Assembly: GCF_021130785.1 (NCBI RefSeq)
Contig: NC_060207.1
Coordinates: 106,490,001 to 106,554,000, forward strand
Direction: 5' to 3'
DNA length: 64,000 nt
Source of the DNA: Homalodisca vitripennis
Lineage: Eukaryota; Arthropoda; Insecta; Hemiptera; Cicadellidae
Below the pieces are notes generated by a model. That model was not told where the DNA came from. It made no database searches and saw only the letters and a list, made by a program, of their open reading frames with translations. Made by a program: the position numbers and the translations under genes. Shown piece by piece: positions 24,238-35,645 of this stretch. Position 1 is the stretch's first letter. Each line of letters starts with the position of its first letter.

Positions 24238-26123
24238 CTAAACGAAACACTGATAATTAACTCAATTTTTTGTATCAATCCAGATACTGAATTGAAGCAC
24301 AACAAAAATTTAATATATCGAAATAAAGTGTATTTGCAACACAAGTAAATTTAACTCCATAATGTTTCTACATAATGACTATGGCATCATCCTATTTTTA
24401 ATGCTGTACCTTTAGCTAATATTTTTATTGATTCATTAACCTACGGTTTTGATATTGCACTGTTTGTTTTTATAATAGACTTTAAAAAGTGGTACATCAT
24501 GGCTTTGACCAGACACAAGATTGGGTTTCTTCAAATAACTGATTTATAATACTGCCAAAACAAAATAATTTTAAGGATTTTAAATCTGTGAAATTATTTG
24601 GAATACACATGTTATTCTCACTAAATATAAAATAAATCTTTTTTGATTTGATTCGCTCGTCTTAGAAAATGCTTACTTCAATATTATTATAAGTAAACCA
24701 TTATTGGTTTTGAGCCAGTGATACTTACGAACCTGTAACAACTTCCTTTTATAAAGTTGAGAAAATAAAATTATCAACCGTTTCCTAAATATTTTCATCC
24801 CCTTGTTGACTTTTCTACCATCAGTAGCAGAGGATGATTCGGGTTAGCTTATTTTCTGGGTACTATTCCAACAAATTTCCTTACCAGTAATTTTGAACAG
24901 AGGACTTAAATTTTATTAATCTACAAGTTCTTACAGTTTGGATTTTCATTAACATTTTTCAGTACAGCTCTTCAGTAAATCATGACATTGAATAAAACAG
25001 TTTTTCAAACAATTTGTGATTTGAGCACTCTACAACATATATTATGCATCAGATTAGAAATTATTACTTATTATTCTTTATAGTTTCAGAATTTCTTCAC
25101 ATAATAAATATAAATTGTTAATATATTTCATAACAAATAACCAGATTATACACATTATTAATCAAGAAATCTATATAAAAGGTATAGTAAAAATATATAA
25201 TACAATTAGTATACAAATTAGACATACCACAACAGGCTTGCTTTAACCGAACATTAAAATGTGTAAACAGGTTTCATAGAACCCTTATTATTCCCTACAT
25301 GATTTTTTGTTTTCATTTCCACAATATGTTTAATATTAACATTGCCTGTTTCATGTTAATTGAATGGTGATACTAAATACACATTACCTATAACTATTAC
25401 TGTTTCAAATCAGATTTGTAACGCGTAAATATACAAATAGTTTTTCATCTATTATTATGTGAATTGTAAAGGTATCAACATATTTCAGGACAATTGGAAA
25501 CTCCATATTGTGTAATGGTTTGTAATTGTAACATTATAATAAAAGATTTTAAAACAAAACAAGAGAAATAATAATGCAAATTTTAAAACTATTTAAATCA
25601 ATTCATTGCATAGTATAATCGGATTAAAATAAAATATTTCATAGAACAATATACATTTCTAAAGTGAAAAACTACTCCATATAAGGTAATGTGTCAGGCG
25701 AGAAGCACTGTGTTCATGCGCTAATCGAGTATAGGAAGGAATTGGATTATAGTGTGTAGTCTAAATTACATTAAAATTTAATTTGAAAAAGTTTTAAATA
25801 TTCATTAAACAATATTTAATTACATGACTGAACAAGTTATAGTAATAATTCTTCAAAATTATAAAAAGAATGCTGTGCAAGTAACTTTATTCCATGCACA
25901 TTTTCAATTTTTGGGTCATAACCTTAGCTTTGTTCTAGTTTTTGTTTAATTCTGGTATATAATTTTTACTTGAAAATAACTCTTGCTAAGCATACATGAT
26001 ATCTTATACATATTATATCAACTATATATTGTAATTATATAAATATTGAAAATATATTATTATATAGTTTCTAATCTATATTTTGTTGTTCTGCATTTAA
26101 AATAAACAAACGTTTAGAAATGA
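24238..26123. other. Intron 2, part without recognised element
   Basis: AT-rich intronic sequence of the SANT gene between coding exon 3 and the Tigger element. No coding segment, repeat boundary or RNA gene was recognised. Confidence 0.55.
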
Positions 26124-26521
26124 CAGTAGAACTCCACTTATCCAAGGTAAATGGGACCAAAAGCTTTTTGGATACATACAACTTCAGTAATTACGGAAAG
26201 TTAGGTTTAATAGTTAGGTTGGAATTTATATAACATTGTACCTAAAGATATTAGGCCTACATAATATATTCAAAAACAAACAACAGTGTAATTGCACTTA
26301 CTTCATACACCCAACAGATTTAACAATTATTAAAAAAACATAGATCATAGAAAAAGTCTTCAAAGGTGTTCCTGATAGAATTAAGTTCTTCTCTTCTTTG
26401 CCACTCATGTTCCCTCATCACTTCAGACACAGCACTTCATGCATCATAAGCTAAGCTGTTCAATATATGACAAAGTTGTTTTGATATTTTGGGTCCATCT
26501 ATCTAAGATAGATGTTCAGCT

Positions 26522-29500
26522 CAGTGGTTAATTTCAGTGGGAATGCAAGGGAACGGCGTTCCCTTACCTCCCAAGAGTGCCGGAACGCAAGGGAACGCTT
26601 TTAAAACTACGAGTACAAGTTTTAGTTAAAAAAAATTGTAGGTAGGATCAATATTATGCTATGCTTTGTTTGCGAGTGACTCGTAAGCAGATAGTAAGCG
26701 CCCGTACAAGCAGTTGTGAGCTGTGCTGTGATGAGTCTTGCACGGAATCAGGCAGGAGGAAGGTGACGGGCGAGTCATCCTAGTTCGCGCATGCGCGGCT
26801 GCGCCTCTCAATAACAAAGCAATACCCACCCCACCCCCTTCCTTTCCCCCTCCATTCCTTCACCGCGCCACCGCCCCAGTGATCACAAGTGTGTTGACTA
26901 GTTGACTTGACCTTGGTGTGTTTCGTGTTTAAGTTACAAGTTGCATCGCATCCCATCACGCTTAAGTTCGTTTTTGAGGTGCAGGTCGTTGATTGTGTTC
27001 GTGTTTATGCTTATTAGTGCTGGTGCAGCTAAATAGTTTCCTAATTGACTATGACTACCAGAAAAATTGTTGATTTCTTTAAACCTAACCCTAAGAAACA
27101 AAAAGGTTATGCGAATAATGAGAACTGCAGTTCGGAAGCATTGACTACAACTTCAATTGTTGATCAAGATAAAAAAGAAGACGCAATCGGGATCAACGAG
27201 GATAATTGCGATTACCATTCCCCTTCGACTTCCTCGTCGGTCAAAATAGTATCCAGGTTGGTGGGTTTGGGATCTGGTGCAGACGAAGCTAAGGTTAGTA
27301 ATGAAAATAATGATTTTGTTAATAGGGGTGAACAGCCAGTTTGTTGGTCTGAAGAACAAATTGTTGAATTTAAAGCTAAAAATCCATGGTTAATTGTGAA
27401 CAGAGAACTAGGTTGCAACGTTTGCCGTAGTGTGAGTACTCTAGGTACAGAGAAAACGAAGGGCCTAAAGATTAGCGAAGAGTGGGTTTTAGGAACTGTT
27501 ACCGCTTATGGAAACAATAAAAAAGACCAGCAATCCTCTCTTAGGAAAAAGATATTTTTACACCGTGGGTCTCGAGCTCATTCTTTAGCTGAAAAAATAC
27601 TCATTGAAGCTAAGAAAGATACAATGAAAAAAGCTGTTGCTTCTATGCATAAAGAGCAGCAGATTGTAACTGAGCGCATTTTCCGCACGGCTTATAAGCA
27701 AGCTAAACTAAATAGGCCATTTTTTGAGTTTGAAACTGAAATTGATCTTCAAATAATGAATGGCTTAGATATGGGGCGAATCCTACATTCAAATGTTGCT
27801 TGCTCCAATATAATTCATCATATTTCTGATGAAATGAAATCAGACTTGATAAATGGCCTAATCAAGTCAGACTCTAAATTTTCCCTGCTTTTGGATGAAG
27901 CCACTTCAGTTTCAAACAAAAATGCTTTGGTGGTTTATATCAGAACTGTTCTAAAGGGAATGCAAAACCCTATGACAGTGTTCTTAACACTTTTTGAGCT
28001 AAATAGCACAACATCAGGTGGTATATTACAAGAACTTTTAAATCAGTTACAAGCATTAGGTCTAAGCTTTGAATTCATGAAAGACCATATGATTGCTCTA
28101 ACTTGTGATGGTGCTTCAGTGCTACTAGGCAAGAAATCTGGCCTTGCTATACAGCTTACTGAAACGTTCCCCAACTTGTTCATTTGGCATTGTTTGAACC
28201 ATCGTTTAGAGCTTGCCGTACACGATTCCATAGAAGAAGTAGCTGGAATCAATCATTTTAAGATATTCATGGATAAAATTAGAAACATGTTTAGTTGTTC
28301 ACCGAAAAACAGCAGGGAGTTGGCAGAAGTTGCTAAAGGACTAGAGGAGCAAATGTTGAAAATCGGCCGTGTTTTAGATACTCGTTGGGTAGCCTCCAGC
28401 TTAATGGCGGTGAAAGCAGTTTGGACAGATTTTAAAGCTTTGTACAATCATTTCATTGAAGCATCTGAAGACAAACAAAGGGACTCGAAGCAACGTTCAA
28501 CTTACAAAGGGCTTTGTAGTACATTATCTTCTACAACTTTTGTACACAACCTGGCATTGATGTTCGATGCTCTAGAAGAGTTATCGGATTTGTCCTTACA
28601 GCTTCAAAAATCAAGCCTCAATCTTATCCAAGCCCACAGTGATGTAACACTGTTAATCAAAGTGTTTGAAAACCGAGTTGAAAACATGGGTAGACGTTCA
28701 GTGGAAGCTAAAATTGCTATTGACGATTTGATGTTTCAAGATGTTAAACTTTGTGTAAGATCCAAGATACCCAGTATTCCAGAAAAACAGTTCTATCGGA
28801 GCCTCGCTAACAACTTGACTTCAAGGTTGCTATCATTATCTTCAAATGCGGCTGAACACTACACCAAAATCATGAATGACATCAAAGTGATCCACCCCAT
28901 GTATTGGCCAAAAGACTTATCCATCACCTACGGAGAATGTGAGATCCAGCGAATCTGCGATAGATTTAAGATTAGCAGCTCTCAGGATATAATTAGAGAC
29001 TTCAGACACTTCAAGCAGGGACTGAAGCCTATGTTAAGTGGAGAGAAACCTACTATTCTAGAGCAACCGCCGTCGTTTAAGAAACTGATTTCCATCATAA
29101 ATAGTATTGCAGTGTCTAGTGCTGAATGTGAACGTGGGTTTTCTGCAATGAATCTAATTATGTCTCCTCTTAGATCTTCACTCTACATTAGCACTGTTTG
29201 CGATTTATTGCGGATCAGGCTCCTAGGACCTCCTGTGGCTAGATACAATCCCGAGCGACACGTCAAAACCTGGCTGGCGAAGGGACACCATTCTGCACTT
29301 GACACCAAGTCAAAACAACGAGGGCAGAAAACTTACCATGAAGACAGCATTGCATTGTGGGAACTTTTTTCCTAAATCTGTTTTTTAAATATCTTTTAGA
29401 ATTTCAGAACATTAAGTTTTCATTAAAATAACTAGCCTATGCCTAACTTATAGTTGTGTTCTGAACTCAAGTTTCTGAGTTCTTTTTTGGACTTACAGTT

Positions 29501-30368
29501 AGTTTTGTGTATTGTTGTTTTGTTTCTTTTGTAGTTTTCACTTTAAAATATTAACAAACAACTAAAACTAAGTTTACCATCAGTCTTGGCATTGCCTTAC
29601 AATATTATACTACAAATCCGTACATATTTGTTATAATAACTAATAAGCAAATAAAATAATCAACCTTAACTTTTTAAAACTACACTAAATTTTAAAAAAT
29701 GAAACCGTGTTACTCCACTCTGTGTGTCATTTATTTTGTGTGTAATTAAACGCTTCCTTTTCCTTTCCAAGAAGTTGGTTTATTTTGAATGTATTAATAT
29801 TGTTTTGTTCCCATAAGGTATGCAATTTTTTTGTAAAATATGCAAACTTGTAAAAAAGCTGTTATATTAACAAACATCCATTTACATATTAATATGTACT
29901 ATTATTACTACTGTAATGTGTATAAATAAAACTGTGAATAAGGCTCAATTTGTTTTTATTTTACCATTCATTAAAAAATTAATATTGGCGAGCTTCATTG
30001 ATTCAAACAAAATGGTCAATGAAATCAAACCAAATATTTCTGGGAAATTTAAAGTAGGCAACAAGGTGTTAATGGAGTAGAGTAGAGTAGAGAGTAAACT
30101 CAATAATTTAAATTCATGTTTTTATTTTCTTACATCCTAATCAAGCACCTTAAAGAAAATAAACAGCATTAAAATATCACTTGGTATTTTATAAAAATGA
30201 ATGTATTATTATGTCTGGGTGGCCTAAAAACAAAGGTTTACAGTTATAATTTTCAAAAGTTTTCCTGGGTGAGGGCCCCCCTCCTTCCTGGGGTGTATTC
30301 CATACCCACCGGTCTGAGCTTCCCGCTTTAAGAGTTCCCACACCTAAAATTTTAGAAATTAAGCACTG
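26522..30368 (+). mobile_element. Complete hAT transposon nested in Tigger
   Basis: The termini are CAGTGGTTAATTTC and its inverse (CAGTGCTTAATTTC on the minus strand), 13 of 14 bases matching. The flanks carry a perfect 8-bp duplication, GTTCAGCT (26514-26521 and 30369-30376). The 3,847-bp element holds one open transposase gene. A GC-rich leader (about 26690-27000) precedes it and probably contains the promoter. The 3' part (about 29376-30368) is AT-rich, with an AATAAA at about 29926 and a GC-rich subterminal block at 30268-30330. All expected parts are present, so this could be an autonomous element. Confidence 0.93.
27051..29375 (+). CDS. hAT-family transposase, intact
   Basis: The single uninterrupted frame encodes 774 residues, starting at the ATG at 27051. 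It resembles the transposon-derived KIAA1586/ZMYM-like group of hAT proteins. A C2H2-like zinc-binding motif (C122, C125, H171, H177) lies in the N-terminal third and probably contacts element ends. The RNase-H-like catalytic domain retains D282 (LLLDEATS), D353 (LTCDGAS), the WHC..NH motif at 379-384, R445-W446, and E694 in the AECERGFS signature of the C-terminal dimerisation region. The first residues (TTRKIVDFFKP) resemble a PCNA-interacting peptide. There are no stops or frameshifts. Terminal repeats and target duplication place it in a transposon rather than a domesticated host gene, although host use cannot be excluded. Confidence 0.92.
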   Translation: MTTRKIVDFFKPNPKKQKGYANNENCSSEALTTTSIVDQDKKEDAIGINEDNCDYHSPSTSSSVKIVSRLVGLGSGADEAKVSNENNDFVNRGEQPVCWSEEQIVEFKAKNPWLIVNRELGCNVCRSVSTLGTEKTKGLKISEEWVLGTVTAYGNNKKDQQSSLRKKIFLHRGSRAHSLAEKILIEAKKDTMKKAVASMHKEQQIVTERIFRTAYKQAKLNRPFFEFETEIDLQIMNGLDMGRILHSNVACSNIIHHISDEMKSDLINGLIKSDSKFSLLLDEATSVSNKNALVVYIRTVLKGMQNPMTVFLTLFELNSTTSGGILQELLNQLQALGLSFEFMKDHMIALTCDGASVLLGKKSGLAIQLTETFPNLFIWHCLNHRLELAVHDSIEEVAGINHFKIFMDKIRNMFSCSPKNSRELAEVAKGLEEQMLKIGRVLDTRWVASSLMAVKAVWTDFKALYNHFIEASEDKQRDSKQRSTYKGLCSTLSSTTFVHNLALMFDALEELSDLSLQLQKSSLNLIQAHSDVTLLIKVFENRVENMGRRSVEAKIAIDDLMFQDVKLCVRSKIPSIPEKQFYRSLANNLTSRLLSLSSNAAEHYTKIMNDIKVIHPMYWPKDLSITYGECEIQRICDRFKISSSQDIIRDFRHFKQGLKPMLSGEKPTILEQPPSFKKLISIINSIAVSSAECERGFSAMNLIMSPLRSSLYISTVCDLLRIRLLGPPVARYNPERHVKTWLAKGHHSALDTKSKQRGQKTYHEDSIALWELFS

Positions 30369-31967
30369 GTTCAGCTGATTCATTTTCATTGTCATCACTG
30401 TCTCATATCCTGTTCGTGGTTGACGATTTCAACAATGGCATCATCCTTCAATTTATTAATTTCATTTACCCATTCTACAACATAACCTTTATTTACTGCA
30501 TCACTTGTGGGCAAAACATTGTTAATGTAATGAGGTCATTAACACTGGCTTCAGCTACAATGTCTGTGCTTGTTTTTCAATGCCATACAGCTTTCTCTAT
30601 GGCTCCATCATGGTTAAAAACATAGATAAATTATACCATGCCTCTCCAATCCAGTAAGCAACATGTTTAACTGTGCCTTGAGTTTCAAGGACACTTTTTC
30701 CTTCATCCAATCATTCAGTCATGAAAGGCAAAAGGCCTTTGCCGTAGTTCCTTTTGAAAATTTCCAAAACACCTTGGTCAAGATACTGAATTAGGGACAT
30801 GACATTAGGAGGCAAGAACATTGCTCTAATGTCTCCAAGATCACCAATTTGGAAGTGTGAGCATATATTATCTCATCAATAATACAGCTTTTTGTAGCAG
30901 ATTCTTAATCTTCAGAAATGTTTCTACAATAGGCACAAATTGATTAAAAAAACTAGTGTACACAAAAATCTAACCCACCATCTGGGCAATAATTTACTTT
31001 CATACAATACTTATAGATACTTTATATAAACGTGTTTTAATGCTCATTTTATTTACCAAATATCATCGTTTTCAATTTGGGATTTCCATATGAATTGTAG
31101 AATTCTAAAACTGTAACTTTGTCCTTATTTTTTTAATCTCAAGGAGCAGTCTGTTCAAGTTTGGCTGCTACTGTTTTAGATGACAACAATCTAGTTTACA
31201 CCGTTTTCATCGCAGTTGAAAATCCATTTTGAGGGTTTAAAATTGAGGTTTCCTATTTTTTCCCCTTGATAACTGTTCTCCATTTATACCTAACTGTCAT
31301 CCCATACCTCTTCTTCCATCAGTCTAGCCACCCCATGCTAACAGTACTCGATTCTTCACCATCTTTAAATTGTTTTGGAATGAAGTTGATTTGGCTTGAA
31401 TGATTGACTAACTCTATGGACTACCCTGTGACCTCATTTGTGAGAACCATATAAAAAAAAGCCTGAGTTAAATTGTACCCATATGTTTCCTTAGTTTTTC
31501 TACCTAAAACGCCATAAAAACTGCTGCACTGAGATGTTCATACTTCTTTCCATTGTTTATCCTGCCACTTTATAGTCACTTCACCAACATCTTTTTTTGT
31601 AGCCACTTTCTTTAGACTCTCCATTGTCAAGACGTTTTATTACACTCAGTTTATTTCAAGTGAAACAACATGTGTTATTTTGCCATTTGTTTTTAAGCCA
31701 TACAAGATTTATACATGCTCACAGATTCAGTTGCATAAATGTCACTGTTTAGCAGTGAGTGAAACAAACAAGAAAATGGTAACCACCCACCCAACCGTCA
31801 TGAACACCACATCATTACACTCTGTTTTTGGAGTTAACAACACTACATTACTACCCAGCAATAGGTACTTGACAAATCGACTTGATGCAATCTATTTATT
31901 TTAAGAGAAACTTCGGTTAATCCGGAAGCTTGGATAATCATAACTCGGAAAAGCAGGACTTTTACTG

Positions 31968-33003
31968 TATTATACTTAGTTCCAATTGCATTTCATAATT
32001 GCATTATGATAACAATCATAATTCAAAGCATATTTCTAAAGTAAGAACCTTTTAAGTCATTTTAACACATTCAGTCTTAGTGATATCAAGAACTTATTCT
32101 ATAATATACTAATTAGAAAACAGAGCATTGATTTACAATAACTAAATAAATAAAACTATTATTAAATTAATATTCTTTCCGATATGTAAGTGGTTCGATG
32201 TGTACTGTAAGTGGTTCACATGTCTAATTTGTTGAAAAGACTCTTCAACAAAAATATTGAAAAATAAGCAGGTAAACAACATTGGTCAATCAAATGGCTA
32301 AGTAATTTATTAGGGCTATTACTGTATGAATTAAAGTTTGTTTCCAAATTCTTCAACTAACTATATTAAAACAGGAGTTCGCAATAGAGAAATTATCTTT
32401 TCCTGTAGTTGGCAACGTTGCTGGTTGAATATTGAGCAATTTTGCATTCGTTTCATTCTTGATGTCACAAATGCAGGTAATTTTTGAAGATGACAGTGTT
32501 GTTCATGCATAGGATTTTAAATATCCTCTTTAGGGTAGTGCCTGATATAAAATTTCACAATGGGCTTGACAACTAAGACATTTTAAATATTCTGTGAGTT
32601 TGAGGGGATGCATACACTCATGAACATTTTTCCAAGCCCTGTGGTTGTTTCCTAAAAAATTATTCTCTGAAAAATCAAAGAATAAATATAACCAGGGACG
32701 TGACTGATAAATTTGACAGAATCTTGAAGAAATTTATAATTTAATACATGGCACTTCTTTTCTGAATCTCAGAGAAAACATTTTTACTGAAAGGAAACCA
32801 AATGTGAAACTTGAAATCGGGTTAATAAATTCCGTACTAAATCAAAAAACTTTCTAAAATGTTCAACTCTTTCTTAAGCAGTGCTGCCAACTACAGTAAG
32901 AGTACTTACTATCCCTTCTGTGAATATTTAGATGTTTGTTTAGTAAAAGATAAAAAGAATGTATATTCTCCATGTATTAATATAATACCAAAGTAAAATT
33001 CAC
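31968..33003. other. Intron 2, right-hand part
   Basis: AT-rich intronic sequence between the Tigger element and coding exon 2 of the SANT gene. No coding or repeat signal was recognised. Confidence 0.55.
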
Positions 33004-33428
33004 CTGAAATCAATATTGTCACACTCAGATGGTGGAGGGAAGTTCCCATATTCCGATATGAGGAGGAAAACATTGGAGAGAGCGAACAGTTTGCTGGTGG
33101 AATCTTCCTCCATTGCAGAAAAATGTTGTATCCATTCATCAAGCTTAGTAATGCAGTTGACCATCGCTTTCTCTGACCGCTTCACTTCCATCGACAACTT
33201 TTTCTGCAGGTCTGCATGAGCAAATTCTTTCCACATCTTGATCTGATTGTATATATCACTCTCCTTTTTGTTGGGCATTTCAGCATGTAATGCCTTTATG
33301 TTGTCAGGTCCCCATTTCTCCAATGCTTTCAGAAAGATTCTCTTGTCCTTGACATTCCATGAGAATTTTTCTTTACCAAAACTGTCATAAGTCATTATTT
33401 TTGGGCACTTCTTTTTCCTGTGGCTCTC
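33004..33428 (-). CDS. SANT-domain (SNAPC2-like) gene, coding exon 2
   Basis: The exon starts after a TTTGTAG acceptor with GAG AGC CAC in phase 0. It runs 425 nt and ends ATTTCAG before a GTGAAT donor (phase 2). It encodes a basic start (ESHRKKKCPK) and a SANT/Myb-like three-helix segment (WNVKDKRIFLKALEKWG, then IKALHAEMPNKKESDIYNQI). A helical region with LDEWIQHFSAMEED and a NIDFR end follows. The order SANT-like helix set, conserved helical block, then 'DF' block parallels SNAPC2, a subunit of the complex that activates snRNA promoters. That identification is from memory of the family and is tentative. Confidence 0.75.
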
Positions 33429-33704
33429 CTACAAATAAATATTTGAAATGTGGATGACAAAGACATATCTCAGAAAAGATTAACACCTTTTGATTTTAAT
33501 CAAGCCTTTTACAGAATTTTAATATGAAAATAATCAATGGTAAACAAAATATAATAATTTTACACACATGTAACTTACTTCTTTAATTGCTTGAAACTAA
33601 ATAGAACACAGGATGTTTAAAATTATTGAATTCTTAAAATGTTTACAACCAACAATATATATATATATATGTATACTTGTATATTACCTGTATATACACT
33701 TTTA

Positions 33705-34970
33705 TTAATGTAGCCCAAGATTGTTATACGCTTTTAACATTTTCTCACTTTTTAAAAATGTTTCCAAAAAATCATTTTTAGTGAAACCAAATTTGTAATA
33801 GTGATGAACATACATATTGTTAGTAAATAGCTTCCAAGATTTTGATAAACATGTATCCAAAAGACCAGTAATCCTTCCATTGTTGCTTACCAACGTAAGA
33901 GATTTCTCTTGATTCAACAACTGGCGGGGTTGATGGTAATGACAAAACGAAAAATTTGGAGGCACCCAACTTGGAGAGAAAAAAAGAGATTTAATTTTAG
34001 TGATAGTATGGTTTGGAATAGTTTCCCCTCGACTGATCACAGTGTTTGCAACAGCATTGATGAAGTCTACTTTAGGTGCATTAGAAGAATACAAAGATGT
34101 TTTGAGATACCTTATCATATCTCTCTCAATAGATGTCCAACTAGGCTGAGTATCAAACTGAGTCTTGGATTCTTTTATCACTGGTAAACTTTGAATTGCA
34201 AGGAATTTATAGTCAGGGTGATGACAAAGCTGTGAGAGAATATCATACAAGTTCTTGGAATGATTTTGCGATTGTAATGGCTGCAAGAATGAAAGTAAGT
34301 TTTGAACTATAACCTTGTTCAGATCCAAAAAAGTTATATTTTTTGGTCTTAGTTGGTGCATGATTAAGTTCGAAATCATATCATTTTCAAAAACAATTAG
34401 AGCATCGCAAACTTCATATTGTCTCGATAGAGTAAACAGTGTATTATTGTTTTGAGTAACAACCTCACCAGAAAAGTAAGGCATTACCAAAACACTGATC
34501 AAATTCTTGTTTCGGTACAAATCTCGGATCTGTTCCAGAATAAAAGTCCCGACTCCCGAACCGGTACCTCCAGCACAGCTGCTGAGAGCCATGAATCCTC
34601 GCACACGATCACACCGTTCACACTCCTTTCGCAGTACGTCTAACACCCCATCCCTCATATGCGGACCTCTGACACAATAGCCCAGAGCAAAGTTGTTTCC
34701 AGCTCCCCCCCACTCGCTGGCCACTACATTATCTGATCTGAATGCCCAAGAAGGGCTCTTCTTAATGTTACCAGTGACTTTACTATCAGTGTCCACAAGC
34801 ACTGCTCTTGCCCTCAACCCCTTGGCCGTGTGATGAAACCAACTGTCTCGGCTACAACTGTTGTTCCAGTAAGAACTATTTGAAGCCACTATGTCATTAA
34901 AAGCATGAGTGTACAATTCTTCTCCTAACTGATTACCACACTGGCCAAACTGCATAATAACTTGAGCCAT
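33705..34970 (-). CDS. Delta-tubulin, single-exon ORF
   Basis: The product is a 421-residue tubulin-superfamily GTPase, best matching delta-tubulin, which acts in centriole triplet microtubules, basal bodies and sperm axonemes. Seen in the sequence: MAQVIMQFGQCGNQLG at the N-terminus, the nucleotide-binding GGTGSG loop at residues 134-139, and a T5-like EVCDALIVFEND segment. There is no acidic C-terminal tail; it ends NNLGLH. The stop codon is embedded in TTAATAAAAG, so an AATAAA signal overlaps it. The ORF lies wholly inside intron 1 of the SANT gene on the same strand. A CCTCAG acceptor ends 11 bases upstream of the ATG (34982), and a CAG/GTAATA donor lies at 33688/33687. It is slightly short for the family (about 450). 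No frameshifts. Confidence 0.9.
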   Translation of the reverse strand: MAQVIMQFGQCGNQLGEELYTHAFNDIVASNSSYWNNSCSRDSWFHHTAKGLRARAVLVDTDSKVTGNIKKSPSWAFRSDNVVASEWGGAGNNFALGYCVRGPHMRDGVLDVLRKECERCDRVRGFMALSSCAGGTGSGVGTFILEQIRDLYRNKNLISVLVMPYFSGEVVTQNNNTLFTLSRQYEVCDALIVFENDMISNLIMHQLRPKNITFLDLNKVIVQNLLSFLQPLQSQNHSKNLYDILSQLCHHPDYKFLAIQSLPVIKESKTQFDTQPSWTSIERDMIRYLKTSLYSSNAPKVDFINAVANTVISRGETIPNHTITKIKSLFFSPSWVPPNFSFCHYHQPRQLLNQEKSLTLVSNNGRITGLLDTCLSKSWKLFTNNMYVHHYYKFGFTKNDFLETFLKSEKMLKAYNNLGLH

Positions 34971-35024
34971 TGCAATGTGACCTGAGGAACAAGACTAACC
35001 TATAAACCTGTATAAAGAACCCAC

Positions 35025-35645
35025 CCTGGTAGGTTTTAAATCCTTGTAGTAATCTTTTGGCCGCCTTCCTACTTTCCTTTTCACTCTTTCTGGTTGTTTT
35101 TCTTGTTGAAAGGAACTCTCTTGATCTTTCCAAGTTGAGATTACTTTTGTTGTGGACGATTCTTCACTTTCATCACTAATTCTCTCTATATTTTGTTCAT
35201 TTAAACATTCAGATGAAGTCCCAGGTTTTGAATTTGTGTAACTATTTATTTGTGTATTGTTTAAAGTAGTTGTATGGTTATATGATATATTTTGTTCACA
35301 GCTGTTATCTTCAGCTGATGGAATACAGTTATTTTCTACAATTAAAGGTGATTCTTTACTGATATTTGTAATTTCAGATGTTTGTGAACCTTCAGTTGTA
35401 AATAAAGTTTCAGGTGTTGAATTGCTTAGATAACTTTCTGATAATGTATTGATCTCAACAACAACTGGTATTTCTCCAATGTGAGAAATTCTTTCTTGAC
35501 TAGAATCAAATGGATTATCTTCTGTACACAAGGGTAAAATTGGACTACATTTATTTCCAACTAAGTCTTCAAAACTTGGTTGACTTGGATCTTCTAAAGA
35601 CGTTTCTGACAATTCCAGATCAACCAACACACCTTCTGGCTCCAT
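35025..35645 (-). CDS. SANT-domain (SNAPC2-like) gene, coding exon 1
   Basis: From the ATG at 35645, 207 codons run to AGG before a GTGGGT donor (35024-35023). An acceptor (CTTTTTTCAG) 18 bases upstream of the ATG shows that at least one 5' untranslated exon lies further right. The encoded segment is low-complexity, acidic and Ser/Thr/Asn-rich (about residues 1-180). It ends in a basic KRKVGRRPKDYYKDLKPTR stretch that resembles an AT-hook or nuclear-localisation sequence. It joins exon 2 in phase 0. If the donor is skipped, the frame ends at a TAG at 34995-34997. With exons 2-4 the product would be 456 residues, longer at the N-terminus than vertebrate SNAPC2. Confidence 0.65.

Larger units (their letters stand above)
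26300..31640 (-). pseudogene. Tigger (pogo-type DDE) transposase pseudogene
   Basis: On the minus strand, the region near 31620-31560 reads as a CENP-B-like helix-turn-helix start (ESLKKVATKKDVGE). The region 30820-30690 reads [20 protein letters not shown], the hallmark segment around the second catalytic residue of Tigger transposases, and continues [15 protein letters not shown] followed by a stop. Between these the frame is broken repeatedly. The C-terminal part resumes on the other side of the hAT insertion (26513-26320), where SAVSEVMREHEWQRREEL and an acidic end can be read. This continuity across the insertion confirms the nesting. The gene is non-functional. Confidence 0.75.
26124..31967 (-). 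mobile_element. Tigger/pogo element split by a hAT insertion
   Basis: The left end (CAGTAGAACTCCACTTATCC) and the right end on the minus strand (CAGTAAAAGTCCTGCTTTTC, ending 31967) are diverged Tigger-type inverted repeats that start with CAG. A TA follows the right end; the left flank is GA, a presumed decayed TA. Coding remnants run on the minus strand. Without the hAT insertion (26522-30368 plus one 8-bp duplication) the element would be about 2.0 kb, close to the usual Tigger size. It sits in intron 2 of the SANT gene in the same orientation as the gene. Confidence 0.75.

Noticed and set aside
23997..24344. 115-codon minus-strand frame taken as one exon
   Set aside because: Only the part 24237-24069 has splice-site support and phase agreement; the rest is intron or read-through.
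30230..30330. Separate hAT end inside the window
   Set aside because: The GC-rich block with GGGCCCCCC is better explained as subterminal sequence of the hAT whose termini are at 26522 and 30368.
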